Of a stretch of 64,000 nucleotides of DNA, positions 53,934 through 62,615 are shown piece after piece. Numbering within the stretch: position 1 is the stretch's first letter; each line of letters starts with the position of its first letter. The DNA is from PALG01 sp964495885 (GTDB lineage: Bacteria; Bacteroidota; Bacteroidia; Flavobacteriales; Flavobacteriaceae), in the NCBI GenBank assembly GCA_964495885.1, contig CAZBWO010000013.1, forward strand, positions 1-64,000. The letters are read 5' to 3'. The notes under the pieces are model-generated. The model saw only the letters and a program-made list of their open reading frames with translations, did no database searches and was not told the DNA's origin. A program made the translations under genes and the position numbers.

Positions 53934-54716
53934 ATGAAATTTACGTTCCGAAAGATAGCCCTTTTTTGCCTATTCACCATTTCTTTATGGGCCTGCAAGG
54001 AAGATGACTCTGAATCTATGGTAGAAGATCCAACTGCCGAAAATAAAAAAGCCTTGGGACTTTCTGCAGAAGATATTCTCTCCAATGATATTTACACAAG
54101 TCTTACGGTAGAAATGGCCTTTACTGCTGAATATGCTCCAACCCAACAAACCATCAATGCATTTAAACAGTTTATTTTGGAACGCGTGAATAAATCCAGT
54201 GGGGTTGTATTTATTGAAAATCAAGTATCCCCGCCTGGAAACGATCCTTTTTCCATCGATGAAATTAGGGATATTGAAGATGATATTAGAACGCAATATA
54301 CCGAGGGTAATAACATTGCGATATTCGTATTTTTTGCAAACGGAAACTCCACGAATGACACCCAAAATACAGTTACATTGGGAACTGCCTACCGAAACAC
54401 TTCCATTGTAATTTATGAGCGAACCATTCAAGAAGTCACAGATAGTGACCCGGAAATCCTTCCTTTGTTGGAAACAACCACCCTTAATCATGAGTTTGGC
54501 CATATTCTTGGGTTGACCAACATTCAAAATGATGACATTCATCAAAATCATGAAGATGGTGACAACCTAAAACATTGTATGGTAGAAAACTGCCTTATGT
54601 ATTATGATGCTACCAATGTGACCCGGGAGATGATTTACAGATTAAGCAGCAGAATGGCTGTTCCGGAGTTGGATGCTCTTTGTATTGAAGATTTACAAGC
54701 AAAAGGCGGAAAATAA
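53934..54716 (+). CDS. Metzincin-like zinc metalloprotease lipoprotein
   Basis: A 260-residue lipoprotein (lipobox LWAC21). The zinc motif is H186-E-F-G-H190-I-L-G193-L. It is followed, after an insertion containing H203 and H206, by H214-C215-x4-C220-L-M222. The HCx4CxM part and following YY resemble the archaemetzincin signature HExxHxxGxxHCx4CxM, with about 20 residues between the Gly and the third His instead of 2. Flavobacterial relatives are usually called membrane metalloproteases. It is probably anchored in a membrane facing the periplasm or surface; substrate unknown. The frame also opens at 53904, but that ATG overlaps the promoter. Confidence 0.82.
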   Translation: MKFTFRKIALFCLFTISLWACKEDDSESMVEDPTAENKKALGLSAEDILSNDIYTSLTVEMAFTAEYAPTQQTINAFKQFILERVNKSSGVVFIENQVSPPGNDPFSIDEIRDIEDDIRTQYTEGNNIAIFVFFANGNSTNDTQNTVTLGTAYRNTSIVIYERTIQEVTDSDPEILPLLETTTLNHEFGHILGLTNIQNDDIHQNHEDGDNLKHCMVENCLMYYDATNVTREMIYRLSSRMAVPELDALCIEDLQAKGGK

Positions 54717-54733
54717 ACCCATTGGTGTTTTTC

Positions 54734-56368
54734 TTACTCAATTTTTGAAAATACAGCTTCCCCTTCAATAAAGTTTGCCAAGACTTTGGTATTGGGAATG
54801 ACTGCTTCAGGGCAGGTCATGAGATTGGTGTCCAGTATAATAAAATCTGCAGCTTTTCCAACTTCAATACTTCCTTTTTCTTTAGCTTCGAAGTTTGAAT
54901 ATGCTGCCCAAATCGTCATTCCTTTCAATGCTTCTTCCCTTGAAAGGGCTTCTTCCATGCGGTACCCGCCTTCAGGGTATGCTTCTAAGTCCTTTCTTGC
55001 CACGGCCGCATAAAACGTGTACATGGGGTTTACATTTTCAACTGGGAAGTCGGTACCCAACACAATCATTCCCGCTTGATTCAATAATGTTTTATAAGCA
55101 TAAGCTCCCTTGATGCGTTCTGCACCCAACCGATCTTCCGCCCAGTACATATCACTGGTTGCATGGGTTGGTTGCACGGAAGGAATAATATTTTGGGAAA
55201 ACCATTTAAAATCTGCTGGGCTTATGACTTGTGCATGTTCTATTTTCCATCGGGCATCCTTAGAATCCTTTAAGGCATTTCTATAGGCCCTTAAAACCGA
55301 AACATTGGCAGAGTCTCCAATAGCATGGGTGTTCATTTGATACCCCGCCGCTGCAATACGCATCGCAAGCGTATCCAATTCCGAAGCATTCGTGATCATA
55401 GCCCCATAATGCCCGGGATGATCTGTATACGGCTCCTTTAGCGCTGCCCCCCTTGACCCTAATGCTCCGTCTGCATATACTTTTATTGACCGAACGTTCA
55501 ACCGTGGTGTTTTAATGATTCCATTGTTTAAATAATACGAAAGGTTTTCTTCCGAATTACTCACCATGGCATACACCTTCAGTTTCATTTCATTGGCTTG
55601 TTGCAAACTATCAATCATTTCAATGATATCACGATCCAATCCAGCATCATTAACAGTGGTGAGTCCCATTTCAATACAAATTTGCTCTGCCTTTTTCAGT
55701 GCATTAACCGATTCATTTTTCGTTGGGGAAGGAATGATATCAAACACCAAACGCATGGGCTTATCTATCAATATTCCTGAAGGGGCTCCATTCTCCATGA
55801 GCACCTGTCCGCCTTCCATTTTTGTTTCGGCATCAATACCCGCTAATTCAAGTGCTTTAGTATTCACCCATAGTGCATGACCATCTACCCTGCTAAGGGC
55901 AACAGGAGTATTGGGAAAAAGGGAATCTAATTCTTTTTTAGACGGAAATTCCTTTAGTGGCCAATCATTTTGGTCCCAACCTCTTCCAAAAATAAAGGTG
56001 CTTTCTTTTCCATCTTCAAAATCTATCAACCGTTGAAGCGCTTCTTCTTTACTTTTAGTTCCTACTAAATTTACCTGCTGAAGAAACAAACCTAAATTAT
56101 AGAGGTGGGCATGCGCATCAATAAACCCAGGGAAGATGGGATTTCCCTGTGCATCCAACGTGTTTTGGGGAAGGTATTTTTCCTGAAGGGTTTGGGCATC
56201 CCCAACTGCAATAATGGCACCTTCATTCACAACGAAGGCCTCCGCAATATCAAAAGTATTATTTACGGTGTAGACTTCTGCGTTGTATACCAAAAGGTCT
56301 ACTTCTTGTTTGCTAATACACGAAAGAAAGGAAAGGAAGACTAATCCAACAAGGTATTTTTTCATCAT
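54734..56368 (-). CDS. YtcJ-like amidohydrolase, lipoprotein
   Basis: A 544-residue metal-dependent hydrolase of the Amidohydrolase_3 (YtcJ-like) group. The lipobox is LSFLSC17. HAH in GFIDAHAHLYNLG (about 80-92) gives the first metal ligands, with later conserved NTHAIGD, KIEHAQ and VLGTDFPVE blocks. These enzymes hydrolyse amide bonds of small N-acyl or cyclic substrates; the substrate here cannot be read. Lipidation suggests it works in the periplasm or on the surface. It is convergent with the metalloprotease gene (17 nt apart). The start may be the first or second Met. Confidence 0.9.
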   Translation of the reverse strand: MMKKYLVGLVFLSFLSCISKQEVDLLVYNAEVYTVNNTFDIAEAFVVNEGAIIAVGDAQTLQEKYLPQNTLDAQGNPIFPGFIDAHAHLYNLGLFLQQVNLVGTKSKEEALQRLIDFEDGKESTFIFGRGWDQNDWPLKEFPSKKELDSLFPNTPVALSRVDGHALWVNTKALELAGIDAETKMEGGQVLMENGAPSGILIDKPMRLVFDIIPSPTKNESVNALKKAEQICIEMGLTTVNDAGLDRDIIEMIDSLQQANEMKLKVYAMVSNSEENLSYYLNNGIIKTPRLNVRSIKVYADGALGSRGAALKEPYTDHPGHYGAMITNASELDTLAMRIAAAGYQMNTHAIGDSANVSVLRAYRNALKDSKDARWKIEHAQVISPADFKWFSQNIIPSVQPTHATSDMYWAEDRLGAERIKGAYAYKTLLNQAGMIVLGTDFPVENVNPMYTFYAAVARKDLEAYPEGGYRMEEALSREEALKGMTIWAAYSNFEAKEKGSIEVGKAADFIILDTNLMTCPEAVIPNTKVLANFIEGEAVFSKIE

Positions 56369-56387
56369 TCGGGTTTTGGTAAAGATA

Positions 56388-56415
56388 AAAAAAGCATCCC
56401 TCTTATGGGATGCTT
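56388..56415 (-). terminator. Intrinsic terminator of the TPR/barrel operon
   Basis: An 8-bp perfect stem (56394-56401 with 56408-56415, loop of 6) followed on the minus strand by seven U. It lies 74 nt after the stop of the barrel gene. Confidence 0.88.
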
Positions 56416-56489
56416 ATTAAATAAACCCTAAACTTAACTTTTTCTTTTTCAACCATACATTAGATGCAATAGTTTTGAATAGGTTGCTT

Positions 56490-58199
56490 CTACCAATCAA
56501 ATTTATAGGTAGCCCCCAATAATCCCTGTATTCCCTGTACTGGAAACTGCAACCATCGTTCGTAATTTTTCCCTAAGAGGTTGCTTCCTTTGGCAAAAAC
56601 GGAAAGCCTTTCATTAAATCTATATCCTACATTTACATTGACATCCAAAAAAGAATCCAAGGTAGTTGTTTGACCCCTAGCCATATCCATTCTTTCCCCC
56701 ACAAAAAACAAGGAAGCACCTGCATACAGTTGCTCGGTGATATTTACTTGGGAATTTAAGGTAATTTCCAATTCAGGTAAGTTCCAAGCTTCTGCTAGTG
56801 AATCTAACGAATAATTAAAGTAGGATGCTTGTGCATTAATTCTGAAATTATCTGCTACCTCAACTTTCAATTCACCAAAAAGATGGAGGGTATTTACCGT
56901 ATCATATACCAACCCAAATGAATTACCATATTCATATCCTTCCGCAGAAAGACTGGCAGCCCCTTCCGGATTTTTCAGAAAAAATGCATTGTTCTCTTTT
57001 TTTCCATAACTCCCCCTTAGGTTATATCCCACTTGTTGGGTGAGCTTTCCTTTAAGTCCTGCAAAACCTTTGTAAAGTTCGCTGGTTGGAACCAATGTTA
57101 GGGTTGGCGAAACAAACGGATTTGCTTCTTTTTGCGAACGATAGGTGTTTTGATGCAGCCCGCCTTCTGCCCCTCCATATACAATAAGAATTTCATCTAC
57201 CAACCTGTAGGAAGCATTAATTTGTGGATAAATAAAGAAATCGGTGGTACTATTTTGAAGATCTAAACTCACCACTGCCTGAGCCCCCAAGGTGAGGGAA
57301 AAATCTTCATTCACATAGGCTAACGAGGGGGTAACCCCTGCATTTAAAAAACCATAATCCAATGAGCTATTCGTTAAATAACCATTTTCAAAACCTCCAG
57401 AGACCACATCTAAATCGCCTGTAATGATAAATTCCAAATCGGTTAAAGGAAAACGGAAACCAGCATTCAATACCGCTTGAATTTCAGAAGAAGCATAGGC
57501 ATCTCCCAGATAGTATAAGGTAGCAGTAGCACTTTCAAACACCGACTCTTCCAATGCAAGTGAACCGCCTAAGGTTGCTCCAAAATAGGTTTGCTGTACG
57601 TCTAATTCGTTTAAGGAAGTTGCAGGTAGTGCTGCAAATCCTTCGGGGATACCGTACCAATGAAACACTTGGTGTTGTACCCCAGCATTTAAGCCATAGG
57701 AAAGATCTTTTTGCCTACTGGTATAATTTCCGGTAAGTTCTGTGTCTAAATAATCATTATCCACCAAGGTCCCATCTATATCGCCAAAAGATGAATTATG
57801 CCGAAAAAAGAATCCCGCATTGTCTGTACGGCTAATTTCGAAATTACTGAAAAGCTCCCCTAAAATAGTGGTGTAATTTCCAAAGCCCAAAGTAGCATAG
57901 TTATCATATAACTTCATGCGTTTTGGTTTTTCCAGCGTTTCCGCTTTTCCTTTGGCAGGCGTAAAAGTAGAAGCCACTGGAACCGAAAAAATTTCATAGG
58001 TCACCTCCTTCTTTTGGGTACCCACTGAATCATTCAATACTGGCGTTTCCTTTACTTTAAACGCATCAGAAACAGTAGGCGTATAGGGTTTCACCACATT
58101 CACCACTTCGGTATCCAAGGCATCTTCTTCTTGTGCATGAGTTCCAAATATGCCTAAAATGCAAACAAGACATAACACTATTTTTTGATGTAAATTCAT
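56490..58199 (-). CDS. TonB-dependent-receptor-like beta-barrel without plug
   Basis: A 569-residue outer-membrane protein. After the signal peptide (THAQ22) comes VVNVVKPYTPTVSDAFKVKETP, a conserved periplasmic linker, and then a barrel of alternating strands (from about 95, YATLGFGNYTTILGELFSNFEIS) to the C-terminal LLGATYKFDW. The late strands NVNVGYRFNERLSVFAKGSNLLGKNYERW are characteristic of TonB-dependent receptors, but there is no plug domain or TonB box. It is therefore a receptor-like barrel with a lost or separate plug. It follows the TPR gene by 25 nt, and the pair probably acts together. Confidence 0.85.
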   Translation of the reverse strand: MNLHQKIVLCLVCILGIFGTHAQEEDALDTEVVNVVKPYTPTVSDAFKVKETPVLNDSVGTQKKEVTYEIFSVPVASTFTPAKGKAETLEKPKRMKLYDNYATLGFGNYTTILGELFSNFEISRTDNAGFFFRHNSSFGDIDGTLVDNDYLDTELTGNYTSRQKDLSYGLNAGVQHQVFHWYGIPEGFAALPATSLNELDVQQTYFGATLGGSLALEESVFESATATLYYLGDAYASSEIQAVLNAGFRFPLTDLEFIITGDLDVVSGGFENGYLTNSSLDYGFLNAGVTPSLAYVNEDFSLTLGAQAVVSLDLQNSTTDFFIYPQINASYRLVDEILIVYGGAEGGLHQNTYRSQKEANPFVSPTLTLVPTSELYKGFAGLKGKLTQQVGYNLRGSYGKKENNAFFLKNPEGAASLSAEGYEYGNSFGLVYDTVNTLHLFGELKVEVADNFRINAQASYFNYSLDSLAEAWNLPELEITLNSQVNITEQLYAGASLFFVGERMDMARGQTTTLDSFLDVNVNVGYRFNERLSVFAKGSNLLGKNYERWLQFPVQGIQGLLGATYKFDW

Positions 58200-58224
58200 G
58201 AGGTATTGATAGATTGTGGGGTTA

Positions 58225-61200
58225 TTATTTGTTTTCTTCTACGGAAGAATTTGTTTTAGATTCAGCCGATTTAATGATTGATAATTCAGATTTCGCGTCA
58301 TTCACAATTTCAGGGTAATCTGGAAAGTTTTCAATAACGCTTTCCAAAATGTAGGTAGCCTGAAAGGCATCCCCTAATGCATAAAAGTTTTTTGCCATAA
58401 GCACCAAGCCTTTTGCCCCGTAAAATTTGTACGCCGAATAATCCTTGGCCAGTTTTTGTACGGTAGCATTGGAAGCTTCATACTTTGCCTCCTTGTTTTT
58501 AAAATAGGCATCATAATACAAGGCTTCGGCTGCTAATTTCCCAGTTGCAATTTTTGATACCGCTTCGTAGGCTTTCTTTGCTTTTTCTTCCTCACCCGTT
58601 TCCATGGCAGATCTAGCGATAATCACTTGTGCATCACTTTTAATAGCGTTGTCTATTTTGCTGTTTTCAAGTACTTTTTCGGCATACGACACCGCTTCAG
58701 CATATTGTTTCAGTTCAAAATGCGCTTTCATGCTATTGGTTTGGGCAAAAATGACATTCTGGGGGAAATCGGCTTCTATTTCCAATCGTTGTAAATACCC
58801 CAATGCTTTTCCATAGTTTTTATCGGCAAGGTATAATTCAGAAATTCGGGCCAAGGCCTGTTCCGAAAATTCATTCCGTTCATTATCCACAACCCATTGG
58901 TAATGCGGAATGGCCTGTTTTCCTTTTGCTTCGGAAAAGTAGATCTGCGCTAAATAAAAGTGAGCTGGAAGGGCATGGTTTCCGTTAGGAAAATCAGTAA
59001 GGTAAGCTTCAAAACGTTTTTTGGCCAATGGAAATTTCTGTTCTAAATAAGGCTGTTCCGCCGCTAGAAAAGAAGCATCATCCAACTCGGCATTTTCCAC
59101 TTCCACAAAATCCAAAGAACTTATCCAAGTAGCATATTCATTGACACGTCCCAAATCTATGTAAATGATTTTTGCGGAAGCTACTGCCTGCATCGCTTCC
59201 GAGGAGGCAGGATAATCACTCGCCACTGTTTTAAACTTTTGCAATGCGGCTTCGGGCTTCCCCGAATTGTCTAATATAAGTGCCTGTTTTAAGAGCGCTT
59301 TGGGCACATAACTACTGCCTGGCAATTCCTTAATAAGCCTTTCGTAAGTTGCCATTGCTTCCTGCTGCTTGTTTTGCGAAAGAAGTGTGTTCCCCAGCTC
59401 GTAATAGGCATCATCCCTATAAAAGGATTTTGGATAATTTGATGCAAAATTTTGCAACACCTCCAATTTTTTTTCGGCTCGGTCTACAAAACCATAAGCG
59501 ATAGCTTTTTGAAAAGCGGCATAATCCTTATCGGGTGTATTTAAATCCATGGCCTTATTGTAATTCTCAAGGGCAGGCCAATACGCACTTCCTATAAAAT
59601 GACAATCTCCTAATCTTAGGTAAGCATCGCTTTCCTTAGCTTTATTTGAAGAACTGCTTTGTACAAACTTTTCAAAATTTGAAAGTGCCATTGGATAGTT
59701 CTTCATTTTGAAATAATTGTAAGCCAAATTGTAATAAATGTCTTGGTATTCTATGGTTTCCGAAGCATTTGGCAACTGTATAAACTGCTGGTAACCTATG
59801 AGTGATTGATCAAAATTGGAAGCCTGATAAGCCGTTTCTGCTTTCCAAAAAGTTGCCCTTGCGGTATAGATAGGATCATACGGCTCTTTCAAAGATTTTT
59901 CAAAAAGAGCAATCGCTTCCGTATGCTGCGATGCACCGTAAAGTTCCAAACCTCTAAAAAATGCTACTTTCTGGTACGCCTTTTTATTCTGAAAAGACCT
60001 GTTGTTTTCCAATAATTCAAGAGCGGCCTCATAATTTTTGGAAGTTAAATAGGAATCTATGAGTAAGTTCTTCAACTCCTCATTATTGGGGTTGTCTGGA
60101 TAAGCTTCCAAAAAGGATAGAAGCACTTGCGGAACGCTGGAATAGCTATTCCCTATCTCATAACTTAGTTTTGCGTAATTGAGCCAAGCATCCTCTTGGA
60201 TTTGCAGGGAGAAATCCATTTCGGAGGCATTTTTAAAAGCATTAAGGGCCTGTTGTTTTTGATCTAGCTTCAAATAACTTTCGGCCAAATGATAATAGGC
60301 ATTTTGGGCAACACTATTGTTCCCGTCAATGATCTTATTAAACTCACCAATGGCCTTATCATACGCACCTTGTTTATAATAGGCGTAGCCCAACTGGTAG
60401 TAATCTGTATTGTTCCATTTCCCTTGTCGCCCTTTGTATTCCCGTAAATATGGGATGGCCTCTGCGTACTTTTCCAAATTAAAATAACTCTCCCCAATAA
60501 TTTTGGCCAATTCGCTTTTTTCTTTGGGAGATGCATTTTCATATTGTTGTAACCCCAAATCGATGGCCTTTTGAAAGTTGCCCAATTTAAAGTTCATATC
60601 TGCTTTATAATAGCTTAAGCCCTCGGCATATTGGGTGTTATCTTCCAGGGTTTCAAATTGCTTGTTAGCTTCTTCATAATTGTCCCCTTCGTACGCCATG
60701 TAGCCCAAATAATATTTAGCCTGTGCCCCATATTTTTGGGAATCACTTATCCTATTGAAATATTTCTGGGCTTCAGTGTAGCGTTTGTTTACAAAGAAGG
60801 CATATCCATTGTTAAAATAAAACTGTTCCCGCTCTGAACGGGAAAGGGAAGCTTCGTCAACTTTATCATACCACTTTCTTGCGTAGGCATATTTTCCATT
60901 TTCGAAATAATAATTGGCCACATTAATGTAGGCATCGTTGCGTTTAATGCTAGTAGGATAGTTGGTGACAAACTCTTCCATCAAGGCATCTGCATCCTGT
61001 TGGTTGAGTCTTACAGCACAATTGGCCCTGTAGTAGGCACAATCGCCCTGTAAGGTTTCATCATTTGCCTGTTGCTGGATTTGCGTAAACAAGCTTTGTG
61101 CAGCAAGGTATTGTTGATTTTCATACAACTCCAGTGCCTTGTTATAGGTTACCAATTCATGGGTATAAACAGCTGTTTGTTGTGCAGGTAGCCACCATAC

Positions 61201-61242
61201 GGAAAGCAATAGCAACAGGGTAGAAGCAATTTTTTGAAGCAT
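58225..61242 (-). CDS. Large periplasmic TPR protein
   Basis: A 1,005-residue protein with a signal peptide (LPAQ21) and TPR-type helical repeats over nearly its whole length, about 25 by eye. Typical units are YYRANCAVRLNQ, QYYLGYMAYEGDNYEEANKQFE, YYQLGYAYYKQGAYDKAIGEFNKI and YYELGNTLLSQNKQQEAMATYERL. It probably forms a long solenoid scaffold in the periplasm. The end is Lys/Ser-rich. It lies 25 nt upstream of the plugless barrel, a pairing I have seen in Flavobacteriaceae (recollection); the TPR solenoid may serve as its periplasmic partner (inference). Confidence 0.9.
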   Translation of the reverse strand: MLQKIASTLLLLLSVWWLPAQQTAVYTHELVTYNKALELYENQQYLAAQSLFTQIQQQANDETLQGDCAYYRANCAVRLNQQDADALMEEFVTNYPTSIKRNDAYINVANYYFENGKYAYARKWYDKVDEASLSRSEREQFYFNNGYAFFVNKRYTEAQKYFNRISDSQKYGAQAKYYLGYMAYEGDNYEEANKQFETLEDNTQYAEGLSYYKADMNFKLGNFQKAIDLGLQQYENASPKEKSELAKIIGESYFNLEKYAEAIPYLREYKGRQGKWNNTDYYQLGYAYYKQGAYDKAIGEFNKIIDGNNSVAQNAYYHLAESYLKLDQKQQALNAFKNASEMDFSLQIQEDAWLNYAKLSYEIGNSYSSVPQVLLSFLEAYPDNPNNEELKNLLIDSYLTSKNYEAALELLENNRSFQNKKAYQKVAFFRGLELYGASQHTEAIALFEKSLKEPYDPIYTARATFWKAETAYQASNFDQSLIGYQQFIQLPNASETIEYQDIYYNLAYNYFKMKNYPMALSNFEKFVQSSSSNKAKESDAYLRLGDCHFIGSAYWPALENYNKAMDLNTPDKDYAAFQKAIAYGFVDRAEKKLEVLQNFASNYPKSFYRDDAYYELGNTLLSQNKQQEAMATYERLIKELPGSSYVPKALLKQALILDNSGKPEAALQKFKTVASDYPASSEAMQAVASAKIIYIDLGRVNEYATWISSLDFVEVENAELDDASFLAAEQPYLEQKFPLAKKRFEAYLTDFPNGNHALPAHFYLAQIYFSEAKGKQAIPHYQWVVDNERNEFSEQALARISELYLADKNYGKALGYLQRLEIEADFPQNVIFAQTNSMKAHFELKQYAEAVSYAEKVLENSKIDNAIKSDAQVIIARSAMETGEEEKAKKAYEAVSKIATGKLAAEALYYDAYFKNKEAKYEASNATVQKLAKDYSAYKFYGAKGLVLMAKNFYALGDAFQATYILESVIENFPDYPEIVNDAKSELSIIKSAESKTNSSVEENK

Positions 61243-61419
61243 AGGATTTGGGTTAACGGGGCCAAAATTAGGACCCTTTGCTTTTATTTCAACGAAAATC
61301 TGAAAGAATAATTATAAAGTTATTAAAAGAAGCTATTCAAATTTTGTTATGATTTTGCTTTACACAAGTATATTGGCAAAGCCAAAAATGTTTGTTACTT
61401 TTAAGCAAATTAATTCATC

Positions 61420-61893
61420 ATGAAACAACTATTCATTCTTTTCCTATTATCCATTTCTTTTTCTGTTTTATCTCAAACAACGATGATTAAATCAATTCAC
61501 GAAAAAGATGGTAAAATTGGTATCGGCACCTCCCAACCCGATGAACTACTGACCGTAAAAGGAAAGATCCACACGCAGGAAGTATTGGTAGATTTAGAGG
61601 GAGCAGTGGCGCCAGATTATGTATTTGAGCATTATTATGAAAGTGTTTCAAAACTTCAACCTGCCTATGAGCTGCCCAGCCTACAAACGCTTGAAGCCTT
61701 TGTAAAGAAAAACCATCACCTACCCGGTATTCCTTCAGCTGCGCAACTAGAAGAACAGGGACTTTCCCTCAAGGAAATGAACCTTAAATTATTAGAGAAA
61801 ATTGAAGAGCTCACCCTGTACACGCTTCAGCAGCAAAAAGAAATCGATATCCTAAAAAAACAAGTGCAGAATTTGAGGCAAACGCCCCAATAG
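61420..61893 (+). CDS. Secreted coiled-coil protein with GIGT motif, tail-fibre-like
   Basis: A 157-residue secreted protein (signal ending VLSQ19). It begins KIGIGTSQPDELLTVKGKIHTQEVLVD, the same opening class as the three paralogues at 23393-25821, continues with LPSLQTLEAFVKKNHHLPGIPSAAQLEEQGLSLKEMNLKLLEKIEEL, and ends in a coiled coil (about 125-155). This is the short form of the Bacteroidota proteins related to phage-type tail-fibre C-terminal modules; trimerisation through the coiled coil is an inference. It is divergent from the TPR gene and 38 nt upstream of ftsE. Confidence 0.8.
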   Translation: MKQLFILFLLSISFSVLSQTTMIKSIHEKDGKIGIGTSQPDELLTVKGKIHTQEVLVDLEGAVAPDYVFEHYYESVSKLQPAYELPSLQTLEAFVKKNHHLPGIPSAAQLEEQGLSLKEMNLKLLEKIEELTLYTLQQQKEIDILKKQVQNLRQTPQ

Positions 61894-61899
61894 TATTTG

Positions 61900-61907
61900 T
61901 ACCTTTG
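61900..61907 (+). promoter_or_regulatory. Candidate -7 box (TACCTTTG) of ftsE
   Basis: Exact TAnnTTTG match 24 nt before the ftsE ATG at 61932; a TTTG at 61872-61875 is 24 nt upstream, slightly long for the -33 element. Confidence 0.45.
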
Positions 61908-61931
61908 TCGTTATAGTCTAAAAATCACTCT

Positions 61932-62615
61932 ATGTCCCAAGCTGTTCTAAGCCTTCAAGACGCTTCCATATTTCAACGGGAAAGCCTTATTCTAAATGAT
62001 GTTTCGGTAACTATTGAAAAGGGGGAGTTTGTCTACCTTATTGGAAAAACCGGAAGTGGAAAGAGTAGTTTCATGAAAACCCTCTACGGTGACCTTCCGC
62101 TTACCAAAGGTAGTGGTGAAATTGTAGGGTTCAATCTTCGGGAACTAAAAGAAAAGGACATTCCCTTTTTAAGAAGAAAGCTGGGAGTGGTATTTCAGGA
62201 TTTTAAATTATTAAATGACCGTACCGTAAAAGATAATCTACTATTTGTATTGCATGCAACTGGGTGGAAAGACAAATCTGATATGGACACTAAAATTGAT
62301 GAAGTATTGGACAAGGTGGGTATGAAGACAAAAAGTTTTAAATATCCTTATCAGCTTTCGGGGGGAGAACAACAACGGGTTGCGATTGCCAGGGCATTGT
62401 TAAATGATCCTGAACTGATCCTTGCCGATGAGCCTACCGGAAATTTGGATCCGCAAACCAGTGTGGAAGTAATGGAGGTGTTACAGGAAATTAATAAAAA
62501 CGGAAATACCATTCTAATGGCCACTCATGATTATGCCCTTTTACTGAAGTATCCGTCCAAGACCTTAAAGTGTGATGAAAACCAAGTATTTGAAGTGGTT
62601 CAAAAAACCGTCTAA
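61932..62615 (+). CDS. ftsE: Cell-division ATP-binding protein FtsE
   Basis: A 227-residue ABC ATPase of the FtsE/LolD type. Walker A GKTGSGKS at 38-45, Q-loop in FQDFKLL (about 89), signature LSGGEQQR at 142-149, Walker B LILADEPTGNLD at 162-173 and H-loop H199. FtsE with FtsX activates peptidoglycan hydrolases at the division site. FtsX is not adjacent here, as is common in Bacteroidota, so LolD or MacB ATPase function is an alternative; VFQDFKLLNDRTVKDNL is typical of FtsE. Its stop abuts the stop of the convergent protease gene. Confidence 0.9.
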   Translation: MSQAVLSLQDASIFQRESLILNDVSVTIEKGEFVYLIGKTGSGKSSFMKTLYGDLPLTKGSGEIVGFNLRELKEKDIPFLRRKLGVVFQDFKLLNDRTVKDNLLFVLHATGWKDKSDMDTKIDEVLDKVGMKTKSFKYPYQLSGGEQQRVAIARALLNDPELILADEPTGNLDPQTSVEVMEVLQEINKNGNTILMATHDYALLLKYPSKTLKCDENQVFEVVQKTV

